30,460 nt of DNA from positions 1-30,460 of IMG/VR virus record IMGVR_UViG_3300047547_000032; one strand, written 5' to 3'. A model generated the notes under the pieces. That model was not told the DNA's origin. It made no database searches and saw only the letters and a list, made by a program, of their open reading frames with translations. The DNA is from a virus. Positions 1-7,600 of the stretch are shown in pieces; the stretch's first letter is position 1; every line of letters begins with the position of its first letter. The position numbers were made by a program, and so were the translations under genes.

Positions 1-104
1 GTGGTGCTCTGCAAGTTGGTGCGTCAGTTGATACAACTCCTGAACTCGCACAAGTTTATGCCGATCTTAAGACACTTGGCATTTTTGCTGAAGTAACGGT
101 CTAA
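1..104 (+). CDS. Head decoration protein, C-terminal end (partial)
   Basis: The reading frame enters from outside the window (first full codon at 3) and stops with TAA at 102-104, leaving 33 C-terminal residues ending in LGIFAEVTV. Its place directly upstream of a gpE-type capsid gene, with a 19-base gap, is where lambda-like phages put the gpD/HK-type decoration protein that trims and stabilises the expanded capsid. The visible tail is too short for a motif-based assignment, so the call rests mainly on gene order and should be read as likely rather than shown. Confidence 0.55.
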   Translation, partial: GALQVGASVDTTPELAQVYADLKTLGIFAEVTV

Positions 105-123
105 ACAATAAGGAATAAATAGA

Positions 124-1143
124 ATGATTATCCGTTCATTTGCAAACGGCTTTGAAGTGGCCGATTGGACACAAGAAATCGTCACCATCCCTAATAGTTG
201 GGGAACTATCGGTCAACTGGGTCTTTTTGACGTTGAACCCGTCGCCGAGCACACTGTGTACTTTGAAGAAATTAACCACAACGGTGGTATGATTCTTGAC
301 CGTGTACGTGGCGAACGTGCTCAAGTAAGCAAGGACAGTGACCGCAAGATTCACACTTTCGCTATTCCTCATTTCCCTATTAGCGATGCTATTAGTCCTC
401 AAGACCTTCAAGGTAAGCGTGCTTACGGCAATCCTAATGCTGTCGAGACAATGGCTGCTGTTCGCACTCGTAAAATGGAAGCCCTTCGTCGGCGTCACGC
501 CATGCTACTTGAAGTAGCTCGTGCGCAGTTGATTACCGCTGGCACTGTATACGCTCCTAACGGCACTGTGTCACAAAACTGGTACACCGAGTTTGGTATC
601 ACCCGTAAGGTTGTAGACTTTGTTCTAGGTACTGGTACTACTGAAGTCATTGCTAAGATTGAAGAAGGCATTGCTCACATTCAAGATAATGCCCTTGGCG
701 AATCTGTTAGTGGTACTCTGACCCTGTGTTCGCCTGAGTGGTTTGCAAAGTTGATTGCACATGCTTCAGTCAAGACTGCATACCAGTATTACAGCAGCAC
801 ACAAGAACCTCTCCGTAACCGTCTTGCTAGTGGTTTTGGTGTTCAACGTCGTTTCGAGTATGGTGGTACAACCTTCATCGAAATGCGGGACACAGACTAT
901 GCTGGTAACCGCATGATCCCCGCTGGTGATGCTTATATGGTGCCTACTGGTACTACAGGCGTTTTCAAGACTCACTTCTCTCCTGCTAACCGTTTTGACC
1001 TTGTCAACACTCTTGGTGAAGAAGTGTATATGTTTGAGACTGCTGACATCAAGGGTACGCAGATTGACATTGACACTGAATCAAACTTTGTCAATGCTCT
1101 TTACCGTCCTGCCCTAGTTGTTCGCTTCCACTCAAGCAACTAA
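124..1143 (+). CDS. Major capsid protein, lambda gpE family
   Basis: 339 residues, close to the 341 of lambda gpE. This protein forms the icosahedral shell. Features recalled from the family are visible: an N-terminal segment with FEVADWTQEIVTIPNSWG, the ILDRVRGE stretch near residue 57-64, a central helix rich in R/K/A/E around residues 112-134 (VRTRKMEALRRRHAMLLEVA), and a C-terminal domain with an EEVYMFETADIKGTQIDIDTESN region and a NALYRP close. The start follows an AAGGAA ribosome-binding site. A strong terminator follows the stop, so the capsid gene may be the end of a heavily expressed head transcript. The call is firm at the family level. Confidence 0.9.
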   Translation: MIIRSFANGFEVADWTQEIVTIPNSWGTIGQLGLFDVEPVAEHTVYFEEINHNGGMILDRVRGERAQVSKDSDRKIHTFAIPHFPISDAISPQDLQGKRAYGNPNAVETMAAVRTRKMEALRRRHAMLLEVARAQLITAGTVYAPNGTVSQNWYTEFGITRKVVDFVLGTGTTEVIAKIEEGIAHIQDNALGESVSGTLTLCSPEWFAKLIAHASVKTAYQYYSSTQEPLRNRLASGFGVQRRFEYGGTTFIEMRDTDYAGNRMIPAGDAYMVPTGTTGVFKTHFSPANRFDLVNTLGEEVYMFETADIKGTQIDIDTESNFVNALYRPALVVRFHSSN

Positions 1144-1167
1144 AACAATAGCCCAGTGGGCGATGTT

Positions 1168-1198
1168 AAAGCCCTCCCCGAAAGGCGGGGGCTTTTTC
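1168..1198 (+). terminator. Rho-independent terminator after capsid gene
   Basis: A GC-rich hairpin is formed by AAGCCCTCCCC and GGCGGGGGCTT around a GAAA loop, with one internal mismatch and one T-G pair, followed by a run of five T. It lies 25 bases after the capsid stop. Confidence 0.85.
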
Positions 1199-1220
1199 TA
1201 TTTCTAAGATTGGATTCTAT

Positions 1221-1610
1221 ATGCCTGTTCCAGACCCGTCAACACCTATTGGCAAAGTACGTTACCGAATTGGGGATATCGGCCAGATTCCTATCCTAGA
1301 TGACGCAGTTATTCAGGGTGCTCTGGATGATGCCAACGGCAATATTCCAAGGGCCAGTTCACAGAGTGCTCAGTATATTCTTGCCACTCTTTCATTCAAG
1401 ACGCATAGGAAGTTGCAAGGACTTGAGACCTGGGGGGATCAACAATTTGCAAACTATCTTAAATTTTTGAATGCCACAATTCTTAACCCGAATCTAATGT
1501 CAGTTGCTCCAATCCCTTACGACAACACAGGCGAAGAAAATCCTCTAATGAAATTCGTAGAAGATTGGAACAAGGCTTACAGTTGTGGTTGTATAGGGTT
1601 TGTGACATGA
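1221..1610 (+). CDS. Head-tail connector (adaptor) protein, HK97 gp6-like
   Basis: 129 residues. The pattern VRYRIGDI..IPILDDAVIQGALDDANGN.. followed by an alanine/serine-rich helix that ends in LSFKTHRK is the usual layout of gp6-like connector proteins, which form the ring between the portal and the tail. It is the first gene after the capsid terminator and has only a weak Shine-Dalgarno sequence, so it probably depends on read-through and is expressed at a lower level than capsid. Its stop overlaps the next start (ATGA at 1607-1610), indicating translational coupling. The family assignment is by pattern and position. Confidence 0.6.
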   Translation: MPVPDPSTPIGKVRYRIGDIGQIPILDDAVIQGALDDANGNIPRASSQSAQYILATLSFKTHRKLQGLETWGDQQFANYLKFLNATILNPNLMSVAPIPYDNTGEENPLMKFVEDWNKAYSCGCIGFVT

Positions 1611-1999
1611 ACGAGGACTTCCATCAAGTTGTTTTGGAATTCATGGAAGAATATCCGATGACTGTGGAGTATGTTCAACAGTCAGACTCTTCCTACGATC
1701 CCAGTACAGGTGACGTCAACTTCACTGCCACGGTGCTAGAGTTACGTGGCATTGTACTTGATCTAACACTTCAAAGCAATGGCCTCGGGCTACGACCAGG
1801 AACATTGATTGAGGCGGGAGATAGACAATTGTTTGTTTACCCTCCCAACAAAAATGACCCAGACGCTGACCCATTAGTTGTTGATATTGCCAACGATAGA
1901 GTACGAATTGAAGGGATCGAATATAAGATCGTGACTTTCAAGGAATACAACCCGACAGGCAACGATACGATTGTTTTTGACTTCTACATTCGCAGATAA
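1607..1999 (+). CDS. Head closure/neck protein (head-tail joining)
   Basis: 130 residues from the ATG that overlaps the upstream stop. A longer frame opening at 1565 lies inside the connector gene and has no ribosome-binding site, so the coupled start is preferred. The protein is acidic at the N-terminus and has short beta-rich stretches (TVLELRGIVLDLT, RQLFVYPP, DRVRIEGIEYKIVTFKEY) typical of small SH3-like head-closure proteins that sit between connector and tail terminator. The function is inferred mainly from its slot between the connector gene and the tail-completion gene. No catalytic motif is expected or seen. Confidence 0.5.
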   Translation: MNEDFHQVVLEFMEEYPMTVEYVQQSDSSYDPSTGDVNFTATVLELRGIVLDLTLQSNGLGLRPGTLIEAGDRQLFVYPPNKNDPDADPLVVDIANDRVRIEGIEYKIVTFKEYNPTGNDTIVFDFYIRR

Positions 2000-2001
2000 C
2001 A

Positions 2002-2030
2002 TTGACAAAATGAGGAGTTGAATGTATAAT
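2002..2030 (+). promoter_or_regulatory. Perfect-consensus sigma-70 promoter upstream of tail-completion gene
   Basis: TTGACA at 2002-2007, a 17-base spacer, and TATAAT at 2025-2030. The spacer holds a GAGGAG Shine-Dalgarno element and the -10 box overlaps the ATG of the next gene at 2029. Transcripts from it would begin about seven bases downstream of the box, inside that gene, so they would serve the genes after it. Confidence 0.6.
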
Positions 2031-2469
2031 GGCAACTAAGAATATCAGTTTCAGCCAATCATTGAATGCAAATATTCACAAGACAATGCTCAAGGTAAAC
2101 GAAGAAGTTTACAAGATAGCCAGAGAATTGTTTTTGAAGATTGTGTCTCTAACTCCATCTCCTTCTTTCCCCGGACCATATGCAAAAGGTGTTTTAGCCA
2201 ACAACTGGTTTCCGGTAAACGGTTCTGCGTTCTCTCTTGAAAAGACAGACGAAAAGAGCAGAGTTGGCGCTGGATCAATTAGACGTATCAGTATGCTTAG
2301 AGGTTTCAACTTCATGAAGAAGGATGGAACTGTCACTTTAAGCAATAACATTGAGTATGCATATCTTGCCGAGGTAAAGGGCTGGGAAAAACCTAAGTGG
2401 TCAGGAAACATTGGCCCCTACAGAATGGTAGCCCTGTCGCTACAAGCAATTGCAGCGAGGTATAAATGA
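2029..2469 (+). CDS. Tail completion protein, HK97 gp10 / lambda gpZ-like
   Basis: 146 residues. The N-terminal amphipathic helix (NIHKTMLKVNEEVYKIARELF), the TPSPSFPGPYAKGVLANNW stretch and the later NNIEYAYLAEV-GW segment follow the HK97 gp10/gpZ pattern: helix, variable loop with a P-x-G-x-L-x-N-N-W motif, then N-x-xxYAxxxE-G. These proteins complete the head-proximal end of the tail so it can join the head. The start ATG lies 11 bases after GAGGAG, a rather long spacing, and the start overlaps a consensus -10 box. The stop overlaps the next start by ATGA. Confidence 0.65.
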   Translation: MATKNISFSQSLNANIHKTMLKVNEEVYKIARELFLKIVSLTPSPSFPGPYAKGVLANNWFPVNGSAFSLEKTDEKSRVGAGSIRRISMLRGFNFMKKDGTVTLSNNIEYAYLAEVKGWEKPKWSGNIGPYRMVALSLQAIAARYK

Positions 2470-2876
2470 GCAATTTAGTAGTGGCTTCGTACTTTGAAAC
2501 GAGGCTCAATACTTGGGCAGCCGCCCAATCTCCTGTGATTCCAGTGGCCTGGGAAGGCCAAGGATTTGCAAAACCTGCAAGTGACCTATGGCTTGAGCCT
2601 TTTCTAATCCCTAACGAAACAATGAACTATGAGGTCTCAGGAGTGAGAAAAACTCATCTAGGGCTGTTTCATGTTAACTGTTGGGGAAAGACAGGCGAAG
2701 GAATGGGTAAAGTCAGGCGGCTTGCTCAGTCAGTTGTAGACCTATTTCCGTTAGTGCCCAAGGTTGGGCTAGTTTCAATTGAATCAACACCTACTGCATC
2801 ACGTCCTATCGAGAGCGATCCTAGCGGATGGGTAGGTATTCCAGTTCTTATCAAATATCGCTATGAAGCGACATAA
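2466..2876 (+). CDS. Tail terminator protein, lambda gpU-like
   Basis: 136 residues with an alternating alpha/beta layout: an N-terminal helix (VVASYFETRLNTWAAAQ), a proline-rich strand region (PVIPVAWEGQGF), a strand with HLGLFHVNCWGKTGEG, a helix (KVRRLAQSVVDLFP) and C-terminal strands ending in PVLIKYRYEA. This matches the small tail-terminator family, which forms the ring that stops tail-tube growth and docks to the neck. It is coupled to the previous gene by a four-base overlap and precedes the tail tube by one gene. The assignment is by fold pattern and order. Confidence 0.6.
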   Translation: MSNLVVASYFETRLNTWAAAQSPVIPVAWEGQGFAKPASDLWLEPFLIPNETMNYEVSGVRKTHLGLFHVNCWGKTGEGMGKVRRLAQSVVDLFPLVPKVGLVSIESTPTASRPIESDPSGWVGIPVLIKYRYEAT

Positions 2877-2886
2877 GGAAATTTAA

Positions 2887-3243
2887 ATGGCAACTATTGC
2901 CCAGACAGTTGTGTCCACAGCGACATCGGCTGCAAACGTTACACGCACTTCAATGACTTCTTCAGATACCCTGACATTTGTCAAAGGTGGCAAGCAGAAG
3001 TTAATTCTCTTCAACACGACAGCATCGCCCGTAGTAATCACTATTGATGGCTCTGCTGGCACTACAGTAAGCCTCCCTGCTAATCTCGGCCTCGCCGGCT
3101 CTGTTAGCGTTTCAGCAGGCGCTACTGTCACTGTCCCTGCAAGCGGGACAACAATCGTTAATCTTGATGACTATGCAGCATACCTCCAAGGTACTGTAGC
3201 CATCACTGGTGGCACTGGTGTGACAGCACATCTGATTGCCTAA
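2887..3243 (+). CDS. Small beta-rich virion protein of unknown function
   Basis: 118 residues, almost entirely Thr, Ser, Val, Ala and Gly in alternating patterns (TVSLPANLGLAGSVSVSAGATVTVPAS and similar), with few charged residues and no cysteine. It is predicted to be a compact beta sandwich. A good AAGGAA ribosome-binding site precedes the ATG, and it sits between tail terminator and tail tube, a place where lambda has no extra gene. It could be an accessory tail or capsid decoration domain, because repetitive beta-sandwich proteins are often displayed on virions. I do not recognise a family, so the virion role is inference from position and composition. Confidence 0.6.
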   Translation: MATIAQTVVSTATSAANVTRTSMTSSDTLTFVKGGKQKLILFNTTASPVVITIDGSAGTTVSLPANLGLAGSVSVSAGATVTVPASGTTIVNLDDYAAYLQGTVAITGGTGVTAHLIA

Positions 3244-3260
3244 TCTTTTAAGGAAATAAA

Positions 3261-3704
3261 ATGGCTGTTCAAACCTCGGCAGGTAGTACCCTGTCAATCT
3301 CTTCTGCTCTCCCTGCCACATATGACGAAGCAGGTTTCGAGGCTCTAACCTACACTGAAGTTGGTGAAATCACTGACCTTGGTGAGTTTGGCAAGGAATT
3401 CAATCTTGTGACTCACGTTGCTCTTGGTAACCGCAAGACTCGTAAGTTCAAGGGCTCGTATAACAATGGTAGCCTCCCATTGCAACTTGGTCGCGATACT
3501 TCCGACGCAGGACAAGCTGCGATGAATCTAGCACAACATAGTGACAATGACTACTCATTCCGTGTAGTTCTGCAAGACGGCGCTTCATCTTATTTTGTCG
3601 GCAAGGTAATGAGTTTCCGTACAGTTGTCGGCTCTGTTGACCAGGTTACAGGAGCGACCAGCACTATCGAAATTTCGGACGACGTAGTAGAAGTTGCTGC
3701 TTAA
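3261..3704 (+). CDS. Major tail (tube) protein
   Basis: 147 residues. The opening MAVQTSAGSTLSISSALPATYD, the FEALTYTEVGEITDLGEFGKEF segment and the later SYFVGKVMSFRTVVGSVDQVTGATSTIEIS stretch are typical of siphovirus tail-tube proteins, whose hexamer rings stack on the tape measure to form the DNA conduit. A clear AAGGAA ribosome-binding site precedes the start, and a strong terminator follows, as expected for a high-copy structural gene. The next genes are the tail chaperones and tape measure, the normal order. Confidence is high on gene order and sequence character together. Confidence 0.8.
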   Translation: MAVQTSAGSTLSISSALPATYDEAGFEALTYTEVGEITDLGEFGKEFNLVTHVALGNRKTRKFKGSYNNGSLPLQLGRDTSDAGQAAMNLAQHSDNDYSFRVVLQDGASSYFVGKVMSFRTVVGSVDQVTGATSTIEISDDVVEVAA

Positions 3705-3713
3705 CACGTGAAT

Positions 3714-3745
3714 AATAGCCTGCCAATTTGGCAGGCTATTTCTTT
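3714..3745 (+). terminator. Rho-independent terminator after tail tube gene
   Basis: A perfect 11-base-pair stem (AATAGCCTGCC / GGCAGGCTATT) with a five-base AATTT loop is followed by TCTTTC. It begins 10 bases after the tail-tube stop and would lower expression of the downstream chaperone genes relative to the tube protein. Confidence 0.85.
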
Positions 3746-3750
3746 CTGTA

Positions 3751-3768
3751 GAGATACAAAGATATCTC
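3751..3768. repeat. Short inverted repeat in leader of tail chaperone gene
   Basis: GAGATA at 3751-3756 and TATCTC at 3763-3768 flank CAAAGA. It lies in the gap between the tail-tube terminator and the chaperone start at 3819. It could be a small hairpin or a protein site; nothing in the sequence decides which. I see no convincing promoter in the same gap. Confidence 0.3.
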
Positions 3769-3818
3769 ACTGAATAACATAAAAACAATATTTACATACT
3801 AAACACAAAGGAACAAAC

Positions 3819-4223
3819 ATGCTTAATCTAGATACCCTGGCCCTAGCCTATGACCATGAACTCCATCTTCGTCATCCTGTGACCGAAGAACTTCTTTACG
3901 ATGGTGATGACAAGAATGAAGCGAGCAAGGTCAGCATTCACATTCTCGGTTCCAGTTCAAAGGAATACCGTGATGCTATTAGTGCTCTACAGACCCGTCA
4001 ACTAAAGCGTGGTAAGAAGCAAGCTAGCCCTGAACTGCTTCGTGAAGAAGCCACGAAGATTCTGGTTGCTTGTAGCGTCAGCACCAAGAATCTTGCCTAC
4101 AAGGGCGAACCTGTTCAGCGTGCTTCTCAGTTCGAAGAAATGTATTCTGACCCACGCTTCTCGTGGCTGCGTGAACAAGTGGATGCAGCCCTAGGAGATG
4201 TTGCTAATTTTTTGACCCAGTAA
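3819..4223 (+). CDS. Tail assembly chaperone, lambda gpG-like
   Basis: 134 residues, in the slot between tail tube and tape measure where almost all siphoviruses encode the short tail-assembly chaperone. The protein coats the tape measure before tube assembly and is absent from virions. It is hydrophilic, with a central basic helix (RQLKRGKKQASPELLREEATKIL). An AAAGGAA ribosome-binding site precedes the ATG. Near its end, codons TTT TTG preceded by T make the slippery heptamer T TTT TTG (4208-4214), nine bases before the TAA, so a fraction of ribosomes should shift into the next frame. Confidence 0.75.
   Translation: MLNLDTLALAYDHELHLRHPVTEELLYDGDDKNEASKVSIHILGSSSKEYRDAISALQTRQLKRGKKQASPELLREEATKILVACSVSTKNLAYKGEPVQRASQFEEMYSDPRFSWLREQVDAALGDVANFLTQ
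4208..4214 (+). promoter_or_regulatory. Programmed -1 ribosomal frameshift site (T TTT TTG)
   Basis: The heptamer has the X XXY YYZ form in the zero frame (AAT TTT TTG ACC). A -1 slip continues as GAC CCA GTA AGG and so on, with no stop until 4670, entering exactly the frame of the downstream chaperone part. Confidence 0.8.
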
Positions 4224-4672
4224 GGGACAGACTAAAGATATACGTCAGGAAATTGGCATGGCTTCATGCCATTCCTGAAGGTAAAAAACTATCGCGATTG
4301 AAGTCAATTTCAAATGCCTATGAGGAAGATGAAAGACTCTTGTTTCCTGACCTAGAAGAAGCGGCCTACTTGATAAGCATGTTGCATGAAGTAGGAATCA
4401 CTTCCTCTAACGGAATGAGTGTGTTGCCTGTTAGTTGGCAAGAAATTGATGCTTGGGCGAGAGTAACACAATCCTCATCAACTCTTTGGGAAAGGATGTT
4501 GATGAAAGAACTTAGTGAAGCCTATGTAGCAGAGTTACATCAGGCTACAGCAATAGATAGGCCCGATCCTTACGTGCCTGAAATGCCAAAGGAAGTTGAT
4601 AGAGAGGCTGTAGTCAGTAAACTACATAACTTCTTCCGTTCAATGAAAAAGAAATCTCCAGAAGAGGAATAA
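4208..4672 (+). CDS. Tail assembly chaperone -1 frameshift extension (lambda gpGT-type)
   Basis: This frame is open from the slippery site to TGA-free end at the TAA of 4670-4672 and has no credible start of its own. The only candidate is a TTG at 4253 with AGGA two bases away. Read as a -1 fusion, the product is about 284 residues: 132 from the upstream chaperone plus about 152 from here. In lambda the gpG and gpGT proteins are made in a set ratio and both act on the tape measure, with the T part thought to recruit tail-tube subunits. The segment is mainly helical and ends in a basic-acidic tail (SMKKKSPEEE). The tape measure ATG abuts its stop. Confidence 0.75.
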   Translation, partial: FFDPVRDRLKIYVRKLAWLHAIPEGKKLSRLKSISNAYEEDERLLFPDLEEAAYLISMLHEVGITSSNGMSVLPVSWQEIDAWARVTQSSSTLWERMLMKELSEAYVAELHQATAIDRPDPYVPEMPKEVDREAVVSKLHNFFRSMKKKSPEEE

Positions 4673-7600
4673 ATGGACGTATCCACATTACAGGTACGGG
4701 TTGTCAGCGATGGTATTGCTGAGACAAGTAGAAAACTCAGTGGCCTAGGAACAACCGCTGCTAATACCGAAAAGAAAGTAGACAGCCTTACTCAGAGAAT
4801 TCAACAACTCATTGGGGCTAACTCTAAACTAAGTTCATCGTCACAATCTGCTTCAGCCGCTGCCCAATCACAGGCAGCGGCTTTTGTCAATCTGCAAACC
4901 ATTACTGCACAAATTGCATTGCAGTTGATGACGATGACTACAGCGATCACTCAATTGAATGCAGGGCTTAATACGTTGTCTGGTATTTCTGTAAGAACAG
5001 GCGATGCCTTTAGACATAAGTCAAAGTGGGGTAATGTTTTCACAAACACCCTTAAGGCAATGGCAACTGCTGCCTCTACTTACGCAGGCATTAACTTAGT
5101 CAAGAGTATTGTAGAGTCTGCTGATGCTTGGCAAAACATGAGTGCCAAGTTAGAGGTTGTTTCAAAGAGCCAGAACAACGCTGGTAGAGCAATGGAAGAC
5201 ATCTTTGAGGTTGCTCAAAGAGTACGCACACCTTTGGAGTCTGTAACACAGTTGTGGACTCGTATGGCTGCTCCTATGCAACGTATGGGGCGTACTGGGG
5301 AAGATACAACAAGAGTCGTTCAATCGGTTGCCACAGCCTTGCAATTATCCGGGGCAACTGCCGCTGAAGCATCTTCTGCAATGCTTCAACTGTCTCAGTC
5401 ATTCAATGCCGGCAGATTAAACGGTGCTGAATTTAATTCCATTGCAGAGGCTGCTCCTCTTATTCTAGAGGCAATTGCTTCGAAGATGGGTAAGACTCGT
5501 GAAGAACTGAAGAAGTTAGGCTCTGAAGGCAAGATCACCGGTAAAGTGATGGCTGATGCCTTGATTGAAGCAGGGGACAAGTGGGACAAATTGTTTGATA
5601 AACTTCCTGTAACTGTAGGTGGATCAATTACTTTGCTCAAGAACCGCTGGTTAAAAGAAATCGGTGAGATGGGCAAAGACACTCAGTTCAATGCTGAGAT
5701 TGTCAAGGGGGTTAGAACTCTGGAGAGTATGATTCCTGGGATTGCTAGGGCGCTCGGAAAGGCATTCGTAGAGATTACGAAATGGCTAGATGTTAACAGA
5801 GATAAACTAGGTCAAATCTGGGATCAAGTTACAGGGTTGTTAGGGGATTTGTGGAGAATCGGCACTGCACTTGCTTCGTGGGTTGGGAAGATCATTGGTG
5901 CCGGTGATGAAGTCAGTGTTATTGCTGCCCTAATTTATGGGATTAGAACAGGAATTGCTGCCCTGACAGACGCTACAAAGATTCTTGCTGCTGCATTCAT
6001 TCGTGTAGGAGCAGACATTGCAGACTACCTGACAGCACCTCTCGCAGGGGCTGCTAAGGCCGTAAGTTGGATTGTGCAAGGACTTGAGGCTGCTGCCAGA
6101 ATGCGAGGCCGGATGGCTGGTGCTGTAGGCAATAAACAAGACGAAAAGGCATATGCTGAGATTGCAGACGCTCTTGCAGGGTACTCTCAAAAAGTTGAAG
6201 GATTCTACTCCACCGTTTCTACTCTTGGAGATAAGGCAAGAGAAGTTGCCAGCGGTCTTACAGCAGAAATTGAAGCTGGTGGGGGCGCTCTTAGAGATTT
6301 AATGAATGAGCAAAAATCTTTTGAGGCTGCTCAAAGTAAGAAAAAGAATCCTTACGATTCAATGTGGGGCAGCGGCACTCCTTCTAAAGTTGTGGATGAA
6401 AAAGCCGTTAAAGCAGCAAAAAAAGCACTGGACGACTTCCTTGAATCCCAAGACAAATTAAACCAGAAACTCAAAGAGCAAAAAGAATTAGGTGACCGTC
6501 TTGAGATGTTTGGGCTAGGCTACGATAAGATTAGCGAAGGTACCAAGCAACGTATTAAGTTAGTTGAAGAGCTTACAAAGTTAGAAGCAAAGTCAGGAAC
6601 AGAAGAAGAGCAACGAAGAGTTCGTTCTTTAATGTTTCAGGCAGCAGAGTTAGAGTATCTTGAACAAGAGAACGAACGCACAATTGAGAAACTTCGTCTT
6701 GACAAAGCAGAACAAGATTCTGCTACAAGCAAATTAAAGACACTTCAAGAAGAGGCTGCTCAACTTCGTTATAAGGTTGAAACCTATGGCATGGTGAAAG
6801 GGGCTGTTGAAGCCTTAGAACTTGCCACTGCTCAGGCTCAGATTGATGAGTTGTCTAGACTCGGCCCATTAACTGAGGGTCAGGCTAAACTTCTCAACAT
6901 CTTGAAAGAGCAAGTCAAGGCTAGAAAAGACATTGCAGCCTCTTCACTAGAACTCGGTGGGCTAGAGGCACAAACAGCCTTAGACAAACTCTTCGACTCT
7001 AATAAAGCGATTAAGTTTGGCGAAGACTTCAAGAATGCTTTTGGTAAAGTAGGTAAAGCAATTGGTGGTGTTGCAGACGCATTCGAGAGAATGAATCAGC
7101 GTCAAGTCAAAACAATCAAGATGCGAGAAGAGTACAACAAGACTGTTGCTGCTGGCAAGGCTGATGAAAAGTCTCTTGAGAAAATCAGAGATCAGGAGTT
7201 GAAAGACTCCCTTGATGGCTACGCTGATATGGCTTCGGCTGCTAAGGGATTCTTTGATGAGAAGTCTAAAGGTTACAAAACTCTTGAAGGCATTGAAAAG
7301 ACTTTCAGATTGATGGAAATGGCAATGGAGTTGAAATCTTTTGCCACCCAAATTTCTAACACATTTGCTTTAACACAAGCTAAGGTTGCAGGCAATCAAA
7401 CTATCGCAGCATCTGCTGTCGCTTCTGCTGGTACGCAAATAGCTGCTGACCAAGCAACATCAGCGACAGGGGCTGTCGCAGGAACGATTAATCAGGCCAA
7501 GGGCGATCCATACACAGCATTCTTCAGAATGGCTGCTATGGCTGCAATTATGGCTTCCCTGGGCTATGCAGTTGGTGGAGGATTTAACAAGACAGGCTCT

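Noticed and set aside
136-498. Long frames opposite the structural genes (for example 136-498 and 5395-5682)
   Set aside because: They lie wholly within well-supported genes, lack ribosome-binding sites and show no recognisable protein features.
4253-4672. The lower chaperone frame as a separate gene starting at TTG 4253
   Set aside because: The ribosome-binding site is poorly spaced and the frame is open back to the slippery heptamer, so a frameshift product is a better explanation.
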